Source of the DNA: CAYFUR01 sp964346275
Lineage (GTDB): Bacteria > Sumerlaeota > Sumerlaeia > SLMS01
Assembly: GCA_964346275.1 (NCBI GenBank)
Contig: CAYFUR010000033.1
Coordinates: 1-35,016 of the forward strand
Direction: 5' to 3'
DNA length: 35,016 bases
Shown: positions 1 to 8,296 of the stretch, one piece after another
How positions within the stretch are numbered: position 1 is the first letter of the stretch
Layout of the letters: each line of letters begins with the position of its first letter
The notes under the pieces: generated by a model
Database searches by the model: none
Told to the model about the DNA's origin: nothing
Seen by the model: only the letters and a program-made list of their open reading frames with translations
Translations under genes and position numbers: made by a program

Positions 1-76
1 GAAACGATCCCGGTTCGAAATGGCGGGCCGCCTCCAGGGCGTCTCCATGGAAAAGCGGATTGGGGTCGTCGCACAT
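1..76 (-). CDS. Possible 5' end of a minus-strand gene leaving the window
   Basis: On the minus strand an ATG at 76-74 opens a frame that stays open to the window edge (about 25 codons). It reads MCDDPNPLFHGDALEAARHF and onwards. The codons are rich in G or C at the third position, like the recognised genes here. The fragment is too short to assign a family. A competing reading is a plus-strand C-terminal tail ending in TGA at 114-116, but that frame contains a rare AGG codon and looks less protein-like. If the minus reading is right, 77-271 is a divergent promoter region. Confidence 0.35.
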   Translation of the reverse strand, partial: MCDDPNPLFHGDALEAARHFEPGSF

Positions 77-118
77 CGAAGAATACCTGAATCATCGGGG
101 GGTGGAAGTGGAGTGATC

Positions 119-134
119 AATCCTTTTAAGGATT
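119..134. promoter_or_regulatory. Short inverted repeat AATCCTT-TT-AAGGATT
   Basis: Two 7-base arms are exactly complementary around a 2-base centre, within the gene-free leader of the FAD monooxygenase and about 55 bases upstream of the candidate -35 box. Its size and place would suit an operator for a dimeric regulator. No regulator is adjacent, so the role is inference. Confidence 0.3.
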
Positions 135-189
135 CGAGTCTTGCATTGCTCCCCGTCAAAGGAATTTCCCCGCTCTGGCAAAGGTGGCG

Positions 190-219
190 TTGACTCAAGT
201 CCCTGGATTTGAATAGATA
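190..219 (+). promoter_or_regulatory. Candidate sigma-70 promoter for the FAD monooxygenase
   Basis: TTGACT at 190-195 is followed after 18 bases by TAGATA at 214-219. Both are close to the sigma-70 consensus, and the pair lies about 50 bases upstream of the ATG at 272. An AAGGAG ribosome site follows at 252-257. This is a sequence match only. Confidence 0.45.
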
Positions 220-271
220 AGGAAACCTGCTTGTTGAGTTCCATTGTTTTCAAGGAGCCCTCGATACTCTG

Positions 272-1480
272 ATGTTCAAAAAGCATGAAGTCGACGTTCT
301 CGTTGTTGGGGCAGGGCCTGTTGGGATGTGCGCCGCATTGCATCTGGCGGCGAAAGGCCTCCGGGTGCGCTTGATCGATCAGGCCGAGCGCACGAACCAG
401 GAAAGCTATGCCCTCGCTCTTCATCCTTCCGTGCTCCAGATGTTCGAGGAACTCGACATGACGGACATGTTGATCGAACACGGGCGCCGCGTCCAGAAAA
501 TCGTCCTCTATGATGGCGAGGAGGCCGTTGCCGAATCCGATCTGAGTCCTTTGGAATCCTCCCATCCCTGCACTCTGGTGATTCCACAAGGCCAGTTTGA
601 AGAGGTCCTGATGACCGCCCTGAAAAAACATGGGGTCAAAGTCGAATGGGGCAGCGAGTTGACCGCCTTTCAAGAAGAGGAAGAAGGCGTGCGCGCGCGC
701 ATCGCCCGTCTCAAAACCATCGCCCAGGGCTACGCCGTGTCGGGGACTCGACGCGTGGAATCCTCCACTGAAGAGATGACATCCCGCTTTTTAATCGGAG
801 CGGACGGCGCCCATTCCACCGTGCGCCGCCTCATGGAGTTGGAACTGCATCATTTCGGAAGTCGCCGCTCTTACGCCGTTTTCGAGTTCATACAGCCCAG
901 ACCCGTCCCAGCCGAATTTCGCCTCATCATCCACGAAAAAGGAAACTGCGGCCTTTGGCCCATGGGCGGCCGCAGGGCCCGCTGGACCTTCGAAATCGAT
1001 CCCGAACGCTCGGCCCTTCCCGTAACCGGCGACTTGCGGGCTCTCGTTCGCGAGCGCGCTTCCTGGTTCTCCACGGAGGAGCTGGAGCTGCGCTGGGCCG
1101 GCAGGGTGAACTTCGCCTGCTGGCATGTGGACCCTTTCGCCCGGGGGCGCGTGTGGCTGGCCGGTGATGCCGCTCATCAAACGACCCCCTTCGGAGTTCA
1201 AAGCATGAACGGCGGCTTGCTCGAAGCCGCTTATCTCGGATCCCTCCTCTCCGAACTGCCCCAGCGCCAAAACCCCGCCGATGCTCTCCAGCAATATCAC
1301 GACAGCCGGAGCGAATACTGGAGCTGGCTCTTGAATCCCGAGCGCCATGCGGAAGACTTCGCGGCCGACGATCCCTTTATCGAGAAACACTCCGAAGACA
1401 TTATTGCCGCTCTTCCCGCTTCCGGCGTCCTGCTTCCCGACGTCTATAATCTTCTCCGCCCCATCGGCGCTGCTCCCTGA
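272..1480 (+). CDS. FAD-dependent monooxygenase (aromatic hydroxylase / UbiH-PHBH type)
   Basis: A 402-residue flavoprotein of the class A monooxygenase family, whose members insert one oxygen atom into aromatic or polyketide substrates using FAD and NAD(P)H. Three hallmarks are visible: the N-terminal Rossmann fingerprint GAGPVG at residues 13-18, the DG motif region FLIGADGAHSTVRR near residues 173-187, and the GD motif VWLAGDAAHQTTPFG near 294-308, which binds the ribityl chain and pyrophosphate of FAD. Length is normal for the family. The protein has no signal peptide and should be cytosolic. Start ATG 272 follows AAGGAG at 252-257 with rather long spacing. It is a single-gene unit bounded by a promoter-like sequence and a strong terminator. 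No neighbouring pathway genes reveal the substrate, so ubiquinone-type, catabolic and tailoring roles all remain possible. Confidence 0.85.
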   Translation: MFKKHEVDVLVVGAGPVGMCAALHLAAKGLRVRLIDQAERTNQESYALALHPSVLQMFEELDMTDMLIEHGRRVQKIVLYDGEEAVAESDLSPLESSHPCTLVIPQGQFEEVLMTALKKHGVKVEWGSELTAFQEEEEGVRARIARLKTIAQGYAVSGTRRVESSTEEMTSRFLIGADGAHSTVRRLMELELHHFGSRRSYAVFEFIQPRPVPAEFRLIIHEKGNCGLWPMGGRRARWTFEIDPERSALPVTGDLRALVRERASWFSTEELELRWAGRVNFACWHVDPFARGRVWLAGDAAHQTTPFGVQSMNGGLLEAAYLGSLLSELPQRQNPADALQQYHDSRSEYWSWLLNPERHAEDFAADDPFIEKHSEDIIAALPASGVLLPDVYNLLRPIGAAP

Positions 1481-1508
1481 GCAGACACTTCACAAAATCA
1501 CCATTCCT

Positions 1509-1537
1509 CAGCCCTTCCCCCATGCGGGGAAGGGCTG
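1509..1537 (+). terminator. Intrinsic terminator after the FAD monooxygenase
   Basis: A perfect 12-bp stem, CAGCCCTTCCCC (1509-1520) with GGGGAAGGGCTG (1526-1537), closes a 5-base loop. It lies 28 bases after the stop codon. The trailing ATTTGT is only moderately T-rich. Confidence 0.75.
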
Positions 1538-1671
1538 ATTTGTCGCGGCACTTTTCCCCAAATCGGAATTGATATACAGAAAACCTTGCATCTCAGCGGA
1601 ATTATGCTTTCCTGAAAGGTTCTCCCAGCGTCCACCCGGGAGAAAAACCAGGATAATGCGCGAATGATTTG

Positions 1672-3537
1672 ATGCCGTTGAATTCTGAAACCTTTGTTGC
1701 TCTTCTCACCGCCGCCGGTGGTGTCGCCCTCTTCCTCTATGGAATGGAGCTGATGACCGAGGCGCTTCAGCGGCTCGCCGGATTTCATGTGCGTTCGCTC
1801 CTCAGCCGCATGACGCGCAATCAGGTGGCGGGCCTTTCCGGCGGAACGGCCGCCGGAGCACTGATCCACAGCGGCCCCACGACGATCATCGTCCTCGGTT
1901 TTGTGAACGCCGGAATCCTCTCGCTTTATCAATCCGTCGGCCTCGTCTATGGAGCCAACATCGGCACCACCCTTTCCATGCAGGTCGTGGCGTTCGATAT
2001 CGGCATGTATAGCTATGGCTTTCTTGCCGCCGGCGCCCTCATGCGCCTGTTTTCACCCTCATGGAAACTCCAGAATATTGGCACCACGGTGATCGGCGTC
2101 AGTTTGCTGTTCCTCGGCCTCGAGGCGATGAAAACCGCCATGGACGAATTGCGAACCAGCCAGACCCTGCTCGATCTCCTGGCGGTCCTCGGCATCGAAA
2201 CACCGCTCCAGATTCTGGGAGGACTGATCCTCGGCCTGGCCGTCACCGCCCTTTTCCAAAGCAGCGGCGCCTCGATTTCCCTTCTCTTTTCACTCGCGGC
2301 TCTCGGAATTGTCCAGGACTTTGAAAGCGTGATCCCCTTTGTGCTCGGGGCCCATATCGGCACCTGCGCGCCAACGATTCTTGCCGCCTCTCGCGGCAGC
2401 CGGAATGCCTGGCGCGTGGCGCTCACCCATGTCTTCTTCAACACGCTGGGGGCTCTTCTCGGCCTGGCCATGCTCCGTGTCTATACATGGTTGATCCCCC
2501 TGGCGGGAGGGAATACCGTGCGCCAGATCGCAAACTTCCACACGGCGGTCCAGGTGGTGAACGCCCTGCTGCTCCTTCCCTTTGCGGGCTTGACGGTCAA
2601 GCTGATGACATGGCTTGTCCCGCGGCGCGAAAACGAGGATGCCGGCAGCTACCTCGACCTCGATCTCGTCAAAACGCCGGAAATGGCCATCCTCACCGTC
2701 ATCCGGGAACTCAGGCGCCAGGGCCACATCGTCAGCCAAATGATGGAGAACTCCCTCGATGGCCTGGTTTCCCTGAACACCCGCAAGTTCGAACGCGTCG
2801 CCGCCCAGGAAGAAAGCGTCGATCTGATCAAGGATCAGATCGAAGCGTATATCAACGCCGTCGGCGAACGATCCCTCTCGCCGCGCCAGGGCATGATGCT
2901 GCAAAGACTCGTCATCTCCTCCCACGCCCTGGAACGAGTCGCCGATTATATCGAATCTATTGGCAACCTCTCGCGCTATAAAATCGACCAGGATATCTGG
3001 TTCGACGACCGCAGCATGCAGGAGCTTCTTGAATTGAGTTCCCTCGTTTGCCAGATGCTGGAAAACACTCTCGAATCCCTCGACCCCACATCACCGAATT
3101 ACCGCGACCTCGCCCTGCAAGTGCTCGCCGACCGCAAGGACTACAAAGCCAAGTCCAAGGCGCTGAAGCGGGCCGTGAACGAGCGCATGCTGGCGGAGGG
3201 ACACGAAGCCACCACCGGCCTGTTCTTCATGCGCTATGTCACGATCTTTGATCGCATCGTGGACCATCTCAGGATGATCGCCCGCCAGGAGAAGAAAGAA
3301 ACCTATCTCGTGAAGCACCATAAGCTCTATCGCGAAGAACCCCTCGCCACTCCCGAATTCCGCCGCCCCGACGATTATGAATTACCGGCGACTTTTGAAG
3401 AGGCGACCGAACAATTCCTCTCCAGCGCGAGTGATGAAGACGTCCAAGAGGTCGAAGAATTGCATAACAGTGCCGAAACGTTCGCCAGATTGAGGAAATC
3501 GGCCTCCGGGAAAAAAAACGAAAAGCCCTCCTCGTGA
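1672..3537 (+). CDS. Na+/phosphate cotransporter family protein with C-terminal PhoU-like domain
   Basis: A 621-residue membrane protein of the NptA/PNaS family, which couples sodium entry to inorganic phosphate movement across the inner membrane. The N-terminal half holds two inverted transporter repeats. The second carries the family QSS motif (ALFQSSGAS, Q196-S198) followed by LGAHIGTCAPT. The first carries YGANIGTT, but its QSSS site reads LIHSGPTT around residue 66. After about residue 330 the protein becomes soluble and helical, resembling PhoU, as in many bacterial Na/Pi proteins; that part may sense phosphate or regulate transport. ATG 1672 is chosen; a TTG lies one codon upstream and the ribosome site is weak (AGGA at 1650). 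The next gene begins 22 bases downstream. Phosphate as substrate comes from family knowledge. Confidence 0.85.
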   Translation: MPLNSETFVALLTAAGGVALFLYGMELMTEALQRLAGFHVRSLLSRMTRNQVAGLSGGTAAGALIHSGPTTIIVLGFVNAGILSLYQSVGLVYGANIGTTLSMQVVAFDIGMYSYGFLAAGALMRLFSPSWKLQNIGTTVIGVSLLFLGLEAMKTAMDELRTSQTLLDLLAVLGIETPLQILGGLILGLAVTALFQSSGASISLLFSLAALGIVQDFESVIPFVLGAHIGTCAPTILAASRGSRNAWRVALTHVFFNTLGALLGLAMLRVYTWLIPLAGGNTVRQIANFHTAVQVVNALLLLPFAGLTVKLMTWLVPRRENEDAGSYLDLDLVKTPEMAILTVIRELRRQGHIVSQMMENSLDGLVSLNTRKFERVAAQEESVDLIKDQIEAYINAVGERSLSPRQGMMLQRLVISSHALERVADYIESIGNLSRYKIDQDIWFDDRSMQELLELSSLVCQMLENTLESLDPTSPNYRDLALQVLADRKDYKAKSKALKRAVNERMLAEGHEATTGLFFMRYVTIFDRIVDHLRMIARQEKKETYLVKHHKLYREEPLATPEFRRPDDYELPATFEEATEQFLSSASDEDVQEVEELHNSAETFARLRKSASGKKNEKPSS

Positions 3538-3559
3538 AACTCACCGTTTGACTTCCATC

Positions 3560-4168
3560 ATGCCAAAACAATGCCTCATCGCCCTTCCTGAAGGCGGCTC
3601 CTCCGAATCCGCCTTTCGAGCGGCTGCCCTCTGTGCAGCCCGTGGCTGGCTTGTGCCCGTGATCTTTGGCCGGCGCGAAGATTTCGCCACGGCCGCCGAG
3701 GCACTTGGAATCCCTTTCCGGGGCGTCCAGGTCGTTTATCCCACCGATCATCCCTGGCTCGAAGAAGCGGTGGAGCATCTTGCCGGGCGTTCTCCCCGCC
3801 GTTTGACCACTGACCACTGGCGGGCGGAACTGATGGGCGATCCACTGCGGTTTGCGCTGGCCCTTATGATGGTCGGGCGAATCCATGGTGTCGTCATCGG
3901 GTCAGCTACCGGCGAGGCGGAGATCCAAGACGCACTCGTCCACTTGATGGGCGGGGAGAGCGCGCCTGCCGCGATTCCCTGGCCCGAAAATGCGGAAAAA
4001 ATGATTAAAGGTTTTCCGGACATGGACGCCTTGGAAAAAGCCGTTACCGCGTCCGCATTGATCGACACGCCAGATGGCCCGATCGGCATGGCCCCGAACG
4101 GCTCCGAGGCCGCGCAAATCGCCTCGACAGCCGCCCTCGCGGCCGGCCGCTCGGCCGCGCGCGCCTGA
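3560..4168 (+). CDS. Truncated phosphate acetyl/butyryltransferase-like protein
   Basis: A 202-residue protein resembling the N-terminal half of the PTA_PTB fold. It starts with an ALPEGG segment, then VPVIFGRREDFATAAEALGI (like the pILvG...A..lG region of phosphotransacetylases), then LALMMVGRIHGVVIGSATG, which parallels the MMV..G.ADG.VSGA segment. Full enzymes need about 320 residues and their C-terminal half contributes catalytic residues. Here the sequence turns alanine-rich after about residue 130 and ends without that half. It is therefore probably not an active phosphotransacetylase, and may be a decayed or repurposed paralogue. ATG 3560 is chosen; an in-frame TTG at 3548 is possible. 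It lies between the Na/Pi cotransporter and DAHP synthase on the same strand, so co-transcription is plausible. Assignment is by eye and moderate. Confidence 0.5.
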   Translation: MPKQCLIALPEGGSSESAFRAAALCAARGWLVPVIFGRREDFATAAEALGIPFRGVQVVYPTDHPWLEEAVEHLAGRSPRRLTTDHWRAELMGDPLRFALALMMVGRIHGVVIGSATGEAEIQDALVHLMGGESAPAAIPWPENAEKMIKGFPDMDALEKAVTASALIDTPDGPIGMAPNGSEAAQIASTAALAAGRSAARA

Positions 4169-4312
4169 TTTTGCCCGCCTTGCCAAAAGCCTTCCCCGCG
4201 ATTTTTCCCTCGCATTTGCCTCTCCGCTTGTTCAACTAAAGGAACACTCGCCGCATTGACCCGCGGCGAACACCTCTTCTGCCGCGTTAACGCGCAAGGA
4301 AAGTTGAAAGAA

Positions 4313-5698
4313 GTGTCCACGACGGCCAAAGCCCCCAAGAAACCAGCCGCCCCGGAATGGACTCCGGCGAGCTGGAAAGACAAGCCCATCGAACAATTGC
4401 CCGATTACCCAGACCTGGAAGCGGTGGAGAAAGCGGCTGAACACCTGAGCACGCTGCCACCGCTTGTCACCAGTTGGGAGATCGAGCGGCTGCGCGGCCA
4501 CCTGGCCGAGGCGGCCGAGGGCAAGCGATTCGTCCTTCAGGGGGGCGACTGCGCGGAAACCTTCGCCGGGTGCAACTCGGCCATGATCGCCAACAAGCTG
4601 AAGATTCTCCTTCAGATGAGCCTGGTCCTCCTCGATGGCCTGCGCCGGCCCATCGTTCGAGTCGGACGCTTCGCCGGCCAGTATGCCAAGCCCCGGTCCA
4701 AGGCCATTGAAACGCGCGGCGATCTCTCGCTGCCCTCTTATTACGGCGACCTCATCAACAGTTCGGAATTCACGGAAGAATCGCGCACCCCCGATCCCGA
4801 CCGCATGGTCACCGCCTATCACCACGCGGCGATGACCCTGAATTTTATACGGGCGCTGATCGACGGTGGTTTTACAGATCTGCATCACCCCGAGCTGTGG
4901 GATCTCAACTTCCTCGGAAAGGGCGGCATGACGTTTCAGCAGCGCGCCGATTACCTCCAGCGCGTGCACAACCTGGAGAATGCCATCCAGGTGATGGAAG
5001 TCTTCACGGGCCAGCATATAGACAAGCTCTCCCAGGTGGAATTCTATTCCAGCCATGAAGGATTGAGCCTCTATTACGAAAGCGGCCTGACACGCCAGGT
5101 TCCCCGCCGCTCGGGGTATTACGACCTCGGTTGCCACCTCCCATGGATCGGTGAACGGACCCGGCGGCTCGACGGAGCACACGTGGAATTCTTCCGCGGA
5201 ATCCGGAACCCCATTGGCGTCAAGCTGGGTCCAAAGACAACCCCGGAAGACGTGGTGGCTCTGGCGGACGCACTTGATCCCGATTGCGAGAAAGGCCGCC
5301 TGGTCTTCATCGCCCGCCTCGGAGCCGGCAACGTGCGCAAGGTTCTGCCCCGCATGGTCGAGGCGATCCAGAAAACCGATCACAAGCCCGTCTGGATCTG
5401 CGATCCCATGCACGCCAACACCGTCAGCACGAGCAGCGGCCTCAAGACGCGCCGCGTGGACGCCATCCTCGACGAACTGGTGGAATCAATTCATGTGCAC
5501 CAGGAAACGGGCCCGGGCCTCGGCGGCGTCCACTTCGAGCTGACCGCCGAAGACGTCACCGAATGCGTGGGGGGCGCCAGCGGCGTCACCGAGGAAGACC
5601 TGAGCGAGCGTTACCAGAGCCTTTGCGATCCGCGCTTGAACTACGAGCAGGCCATGGAAATCGCCTTCTCCATCGCGCGGAGCATGGAGCGGCGCTGA
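4313..5698 (+). CDS. 3-deoxy-7-phosphoheptulonate (DAHP) synthase, class II
   Basis: Catalyses the first committed step of the shikimate pathway: phosphoenolpyruvate plus erythrose 4-phosphate gives DAHP. Class II (plant/mycobacterial type) features are dense: LQGGDCAETF, VRVGRFAGQYAKPRS, GMTFQQRADYLQR, the SHEGLSLYYE segment, RNPIGVKLGP, ICDPMHANT and FELTAEDVTECVGGA. The glutamate, histidine and cysteine residues that bind the metal in this class lie within these motifs. GTG 4313 is chosen because it follows AAGGAA at 4296-4301 with about 11 bases spacing and gives 461 residues, typical of the class. An upstream TTG at 4256 would add a 19-residue extension without support. No other aro genes are nearby. 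A T-rich terminator follows directly. Confidence 0.93.
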   Translation: MSTTAKAPKKPAAPEWTPASWKDKPIEQLPDYPDLEAVEKAAEHLSTLPPLVTSWEIERLRGHLAEAAEGKRFVLQGGDCAETFAGCNSAMIANKLKILLQMSLVLLDGLRRPIVRVGRFAGQYAKPRSKAIETRGDLSLPSYYGDLINSSEFTEESRTPDPDRMVTAYHHAAMTLNFIRALIDGGFTDLHHPELWDLNFLGKGGMTFQQRADYLQRVHNLENAIQVMEVFTGQHIDKLSQVEFYSSHEGLSLYYESGLTRQVPRRSGYYDLGCHLPWIGERTRRLDGAHVEFFRGIRNPIGVKLGPKTTPEDVVALADALDPDCEKGRLVFIARLGAGNVRKVLPRMVEAIQKTDHKPVWICDPMHANTVSTSSGLKTRRVDAILDELVESIHVHQETGPGLGGVHFELTAEDVTECVGGASGVTEEDLSERYQSLCDPRLNYEQAMEIAFSIARSMERR

Positions 5699-5721
5699 CC
5701 GCCCTGACCGCGAAAGAACTC

Positions 5722-5754
5722 ATCCCCTCTTCAATTCCGCGAGAGGGGATTTTT
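5722..5754 (+). terminator. Intrinsic terminator between convergent DAHP synthase and cation exchanger
   Basis: ATCCCCTCT (5722-5730) pairs with AGAGGGGAT (5742-5750) around an 11-base loop, and a T run follows (5750-5754). This is a classic Rho-independent terminator for the plus strand. It ends against the stop codon of the convergent exchanger gene and could also affect that transcript. Confidence 0.8.
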
Positions 5755-6708
5755 CTATTTATAGACAAGGAACAAAAGCGCGATATACAGCGCATAACTG
5801 AACAGCAGCACACCGCCTTCGATTCGGCTGACTTTCATGCGCGACAGCATGATCGGGATGCACAGAATCTGGATGACAATCACCGCCGGGATGTCAAAGC
5901 GCACGCTGTCCGCGTAAGCTTCCTGGGGAACCACCACGGAGCAAACCCCCACGATCCCCAGGATGTTGAAGAGGTTGCTGCCGACAATGTTTCCAAGGGC
6001 CAGGTCCGCCTGGTTCTTACGCGCCGCGACGACGCACGTGGCCAGCTCGGGAAGCGACGTTCCACCAGCCACGATGGTCAGTGTTACGACTCGCTCAGAT
6101 ATACCGGCCAGCAGCGCCAGCTCCCGCGCGCCGTAAACCAGCGCCCATCCTCCAATGAGCAGCCCGATGAATCCGGCAATCAGCAGTCCGATCGCCGCCA
6201 GGGTGCTGATCCGTTCCTTCGGGATATATTCTTCCGCCCCGGCAAGGACCTCTTCCGGCTGCACCTGTTTTCCGCGTTTCACGGAAATCACGATATAGAC
6301 ACCCAGCGCGATACAAAGCAGCACGCCTTCAATTCGCGAAACGATCCCGTCCCAGGCCACGAGCAAAAACGCCGGTCCCGCCGCCACCATCACGGGCATT
6401 TCGAAGCGGATGAACTTCGACCCGCAATAAAGCGGAGCAATCAGCGCCGTGATCCCCAGGATCAGCCCCACGTTCATCAGGTTGCTGCCTGCGGCGTTGC
6501 TCACCGCGATGGTGGAGCCGCCATTGAGCGAAGTCGCCAGCTCGGGCATCGAGGTGCCCAGCGCCACCACCGTCAGGCCGATCACCAGCGGTGTCACGCC
6601 GAACAGATAGGCGAGCGCTGAGGCTCCGGTCACCAGGAGGTCCGCCCCCTTCGTCAGAAGAAGGATGCCGAGAACCAGCGCGGCAATGGGAAGAAAGACA
6701 TCGATCAT
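5755..6708 (-). CDS. Calcium/sodium antiporter, CaCA family (YrbG-like)
   Basis: A 317-residue inner-membrane cation exchanger. Both family alpha repeats are present: ALGTSMPELATSLNGG followed by SNAAGSNLMNVGLILGI in the N-terminal half, and GGTSLPELATCVVAARKNQA followed by GNIVGSNLFNILGIVG in the C-terminal half. In CaCA proteins the GTS-PE and SN-N residues of the two repeats together form the ion site, and all appear here. About ten hydrophobic segments are visible. The start is placed at MIDVFLPIAALVLG (ATG 6708-6706), giving the usual family length; an upstream start would add a non-hydrophobic 24-residue tail. No good ribosome site is seen. It is the last gene of a minus-strand set below the MFS transporter, with a 102-base gap containing a weak 6-bp hairpin (6769-6785). 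Confidence 0.88.
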   Translation of the reverse strand: MIDVFLPIAALVLGILLLTKGADLLVTGASALAYLFGVTPLVIGLTVVALGTSMPELATSLNGGSTIAVSNAAGSNLMNVGLILGITALIAPLYCGSKFIRFEMPVMVAAGPAFLLVAWDGIVSRIEGVLLCIALGVYIVISVKRGKQVQPEEVLAGAEEYIPKERISTLAAIGLLIAGFIGLLIGGWALVYGARELALLAGISERVVTLTIVAGGTSLPELATCVVAARKNQADLALGNIVGSNLFNILGIVGVCSVVVPQEAYADSVRFDIPAVIVIQILCIPIMLSRMKVSRIEGGVLLFSYALYIALLFLVYK

Positions 6709-6810
6709 GCAAAAACGGCTTTCGGGTGAGCGTGGCGCTCCGGCCAGACCAGCGGGAAGCGCCTCCAGGGCGCAAGGCATGCGCCAATTTGCCCATCCGG
6801 GGAAAGCCTT

Positions 6811-8163
6811 TTAGCGCCAGAAGAATCCGAGGAAACGGAAACTCCGCGCCGCCCGGAGGACATCGCGCGTCTTCCACGACCGGGTTTCCTTCACCGGCTG
6901 GATAAAGCGCCAGGCCTGGGTCCGAAAGATCGCCGACACCAGAAACAGCGTATGATAAGCGGACCAATGAAATCCCGGAATCCGGAATTCCGTCAGCGCA
7001 AAGAGATTCAGCAGCGGCGCCGAGAGCATGCCACCCAGAAAACCCGCGATGCCCGAAATACAGGCCAGCACGCCCAGATAGGCTCCGCGGTATTTCCCCG
7101 GCGCCGTTACCAGGGAGAGATTAAAGATCGCCGGCCCGATCGCGCTCCAGGCCAGCCCATCGATGAAACCACTGATGAAGATCATCGTCGGATCGCCCGG
7201 CCGCGCCAGCATCCAGCAGAGCGGAAGCGCCGATCCGGCGATGAAAGTCGTGATCGCCAGAACCGCCTTGTTTCCCACGCGGTCCGCGACCTTTCCCCAG
7301 CGCCGTGCCAGCACCAATGTGGTGATTGCCGCGATAGACTGGTAGATCGCGATTTGGGAGAAGCTGAGTTGGAGGTGATCCAGAAAGAACGGATAGACGA
7401 ACGCCGCCGCCAAAAACACCGACGCCTGCCAATAGGTCAGGAAAATCATAAAGCGCCGGAAGTTTTGATCCCCCAGCGGCCGCGCAAAAACCTCGCGCAG
7501 ACCCATGCGCACGGTATGCATTGGCGGGACATGTTGCTTGCCATAAAAAGCGATGCCGCCGAACGCGGCGAACACGGCCCCCGCCAGGACAAGACTATAA
7601 TTCCAGGGCGGCTCGACATGGTCCAGAAAAAGCCCCGCCGCCAGCATCGCCAGAAAACCGACGATGGAACACACGCCGCCGCGAAAACCAAAGTAACTGC
7701 CGCGCGTGTCCTCCGGAACCACCTCGCCCATCCACGTCGCCCAGATCGGACCCGCAATGGATTGGAACAGAAAGGACACCGCCATGACAGCGATGACCAA
7801 AAGGGGATAGTAACCCTCCGGAATCGGCAGCAAGAGCATCAATGCCGGAAAAAACCAGACCACGCGCCCGATGAAAGCCGAAACAATGGTCAGCAGCTTC
7901 GGCCGCGGCCACATTCCCATGATCCACGAACCGATGGGAGCGGCGACCTGCGCCAGCAGCGGAATCGACGCCACCATCGCCAATTGGAACGCATTCGCCC
8001 CCAGATACAGCATATATCCAGCGAGCACCGCTCCCGACGTCCACATGAGGAAAATCGTCGTCAGCCCGCCCTCGTAGATAGACATCGACATCGTCCGCGC
8101 CGCCCGGGGGTCGGGCGCGGGAAGTGGAGACAAAGGCGCCTCCAGAACTGGTTTTTCTTTCAT
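6811..8163 (-). CDS. Major facilitator superfamily transporter
   Basis: A membrane protein of about 450 residues with roughly twelve hydrophobic segments in two bundles of six. A hydrophilic N-terminus of about 25 residues precedes the first segment (TTIFLMWTSGAVLAGYMLYL). Between the bundles lies a polar loop containing GKQHVPPMHTVRMGLREVFA. The second bundle begins FMIFLTYWQASVFLAAAF. A cytoplasmic-loop pattern LARRWGKVADRVGNKAVL matches the MFS A-type motif position. The substrate cannot be read from sequence. ATG 8163 is chosen; TTG at 8175 would add four residues. It lies downstream of the N-formylglutamate amidohydrolase gene with 133 bases between, and upstream of the cation exchanger on the same strand, so the three may share transcription. 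Confidence 0.82.
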   Translation of the reverse strand: MKEKPVLEAPLSPLPAPDPRAARTMSMSIYEGGLTTIFLMWTSGAVLAGYMLYLGANAFQLAMVASIPLLAQVAAPIGSWIMGMWPRPKLLTIVSAFIGRVVWFFPALMLLLPIPEGYYPLLVIAVMAVSFLFQSIAGPIWATWMGEVVPEDTRGSYFGFRGGVCSIVGFLAMLAAGLFLDHVEPPWNYSLVLAGAVFAAFGGIAFYGKQHVPPMHTVRMGLREVFARPLGDQNFRRFMIFLTYWQASVFLAAAFVYPFFLDHLQLSFSQIAIYQSIAAITTLVLARRWGKVADRVGNKAVLAITTFIAGSALPLCWMLARPGDPTMIFISGFIDGLAWSAIGPAIFNLSLVTAPGKYRGAYLGVLACISGIAGFLGGMLSAPLLNLFALTEFRIPGFHWSAYHTLFLVSAIFRTQAWRFIQPVKETRSWKTRDVLRAARSFRFLGFFWR

Positions 8164-8296
8164 CTCTTTCTTCAATTTTGAGGGGGGGTGATCCGTTCAG
8201 ATCCAGGGAGGGCCGTTTCGAGAACTCACGCTTGTGAGAAAGGGGAATCCTCCCGCCCAGTGTCCACAGGAATTGAACAAAACCCCACGGAAAATG

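Noticed and set aside
3..116. Plus-strand tail of an upstream gene ending TGA at 114-116
   Set aside because: Possible, but it contains a rare AGG codon and gives a less protein-like sequence than the minus-strand start at 76. Left as an alternative to that weak call.
5284..6621. Plus-strand open frame of 445 codons spanning the DAHP synthase end and the cation exchanger
   Set aside because: It crosses a terminator and two well-supported genes in other frames and has no recognisable domain.
6769..6785. Hairpin GGCGCA...TGCGCC between the MFS and exchanger genes
   Set aside because: A 6-bp stem without a T tract. It faintly resembles the palindromes at 12.96 kb but is too short to claim relation.
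6952..8181. Plus-strand open frame of 409 codons
   Set aside because: Antisense to the MFS transporter; very rich in Arg, Gln, His and Asp, with no domain.
8225..8238. Hairpin CTCAC-GCTT-GTGAG between the amidohydrolase and MFS genes
   Set aside because: Only 5 bp of stem and no T tract on the transcribed strand; within chance expectation.
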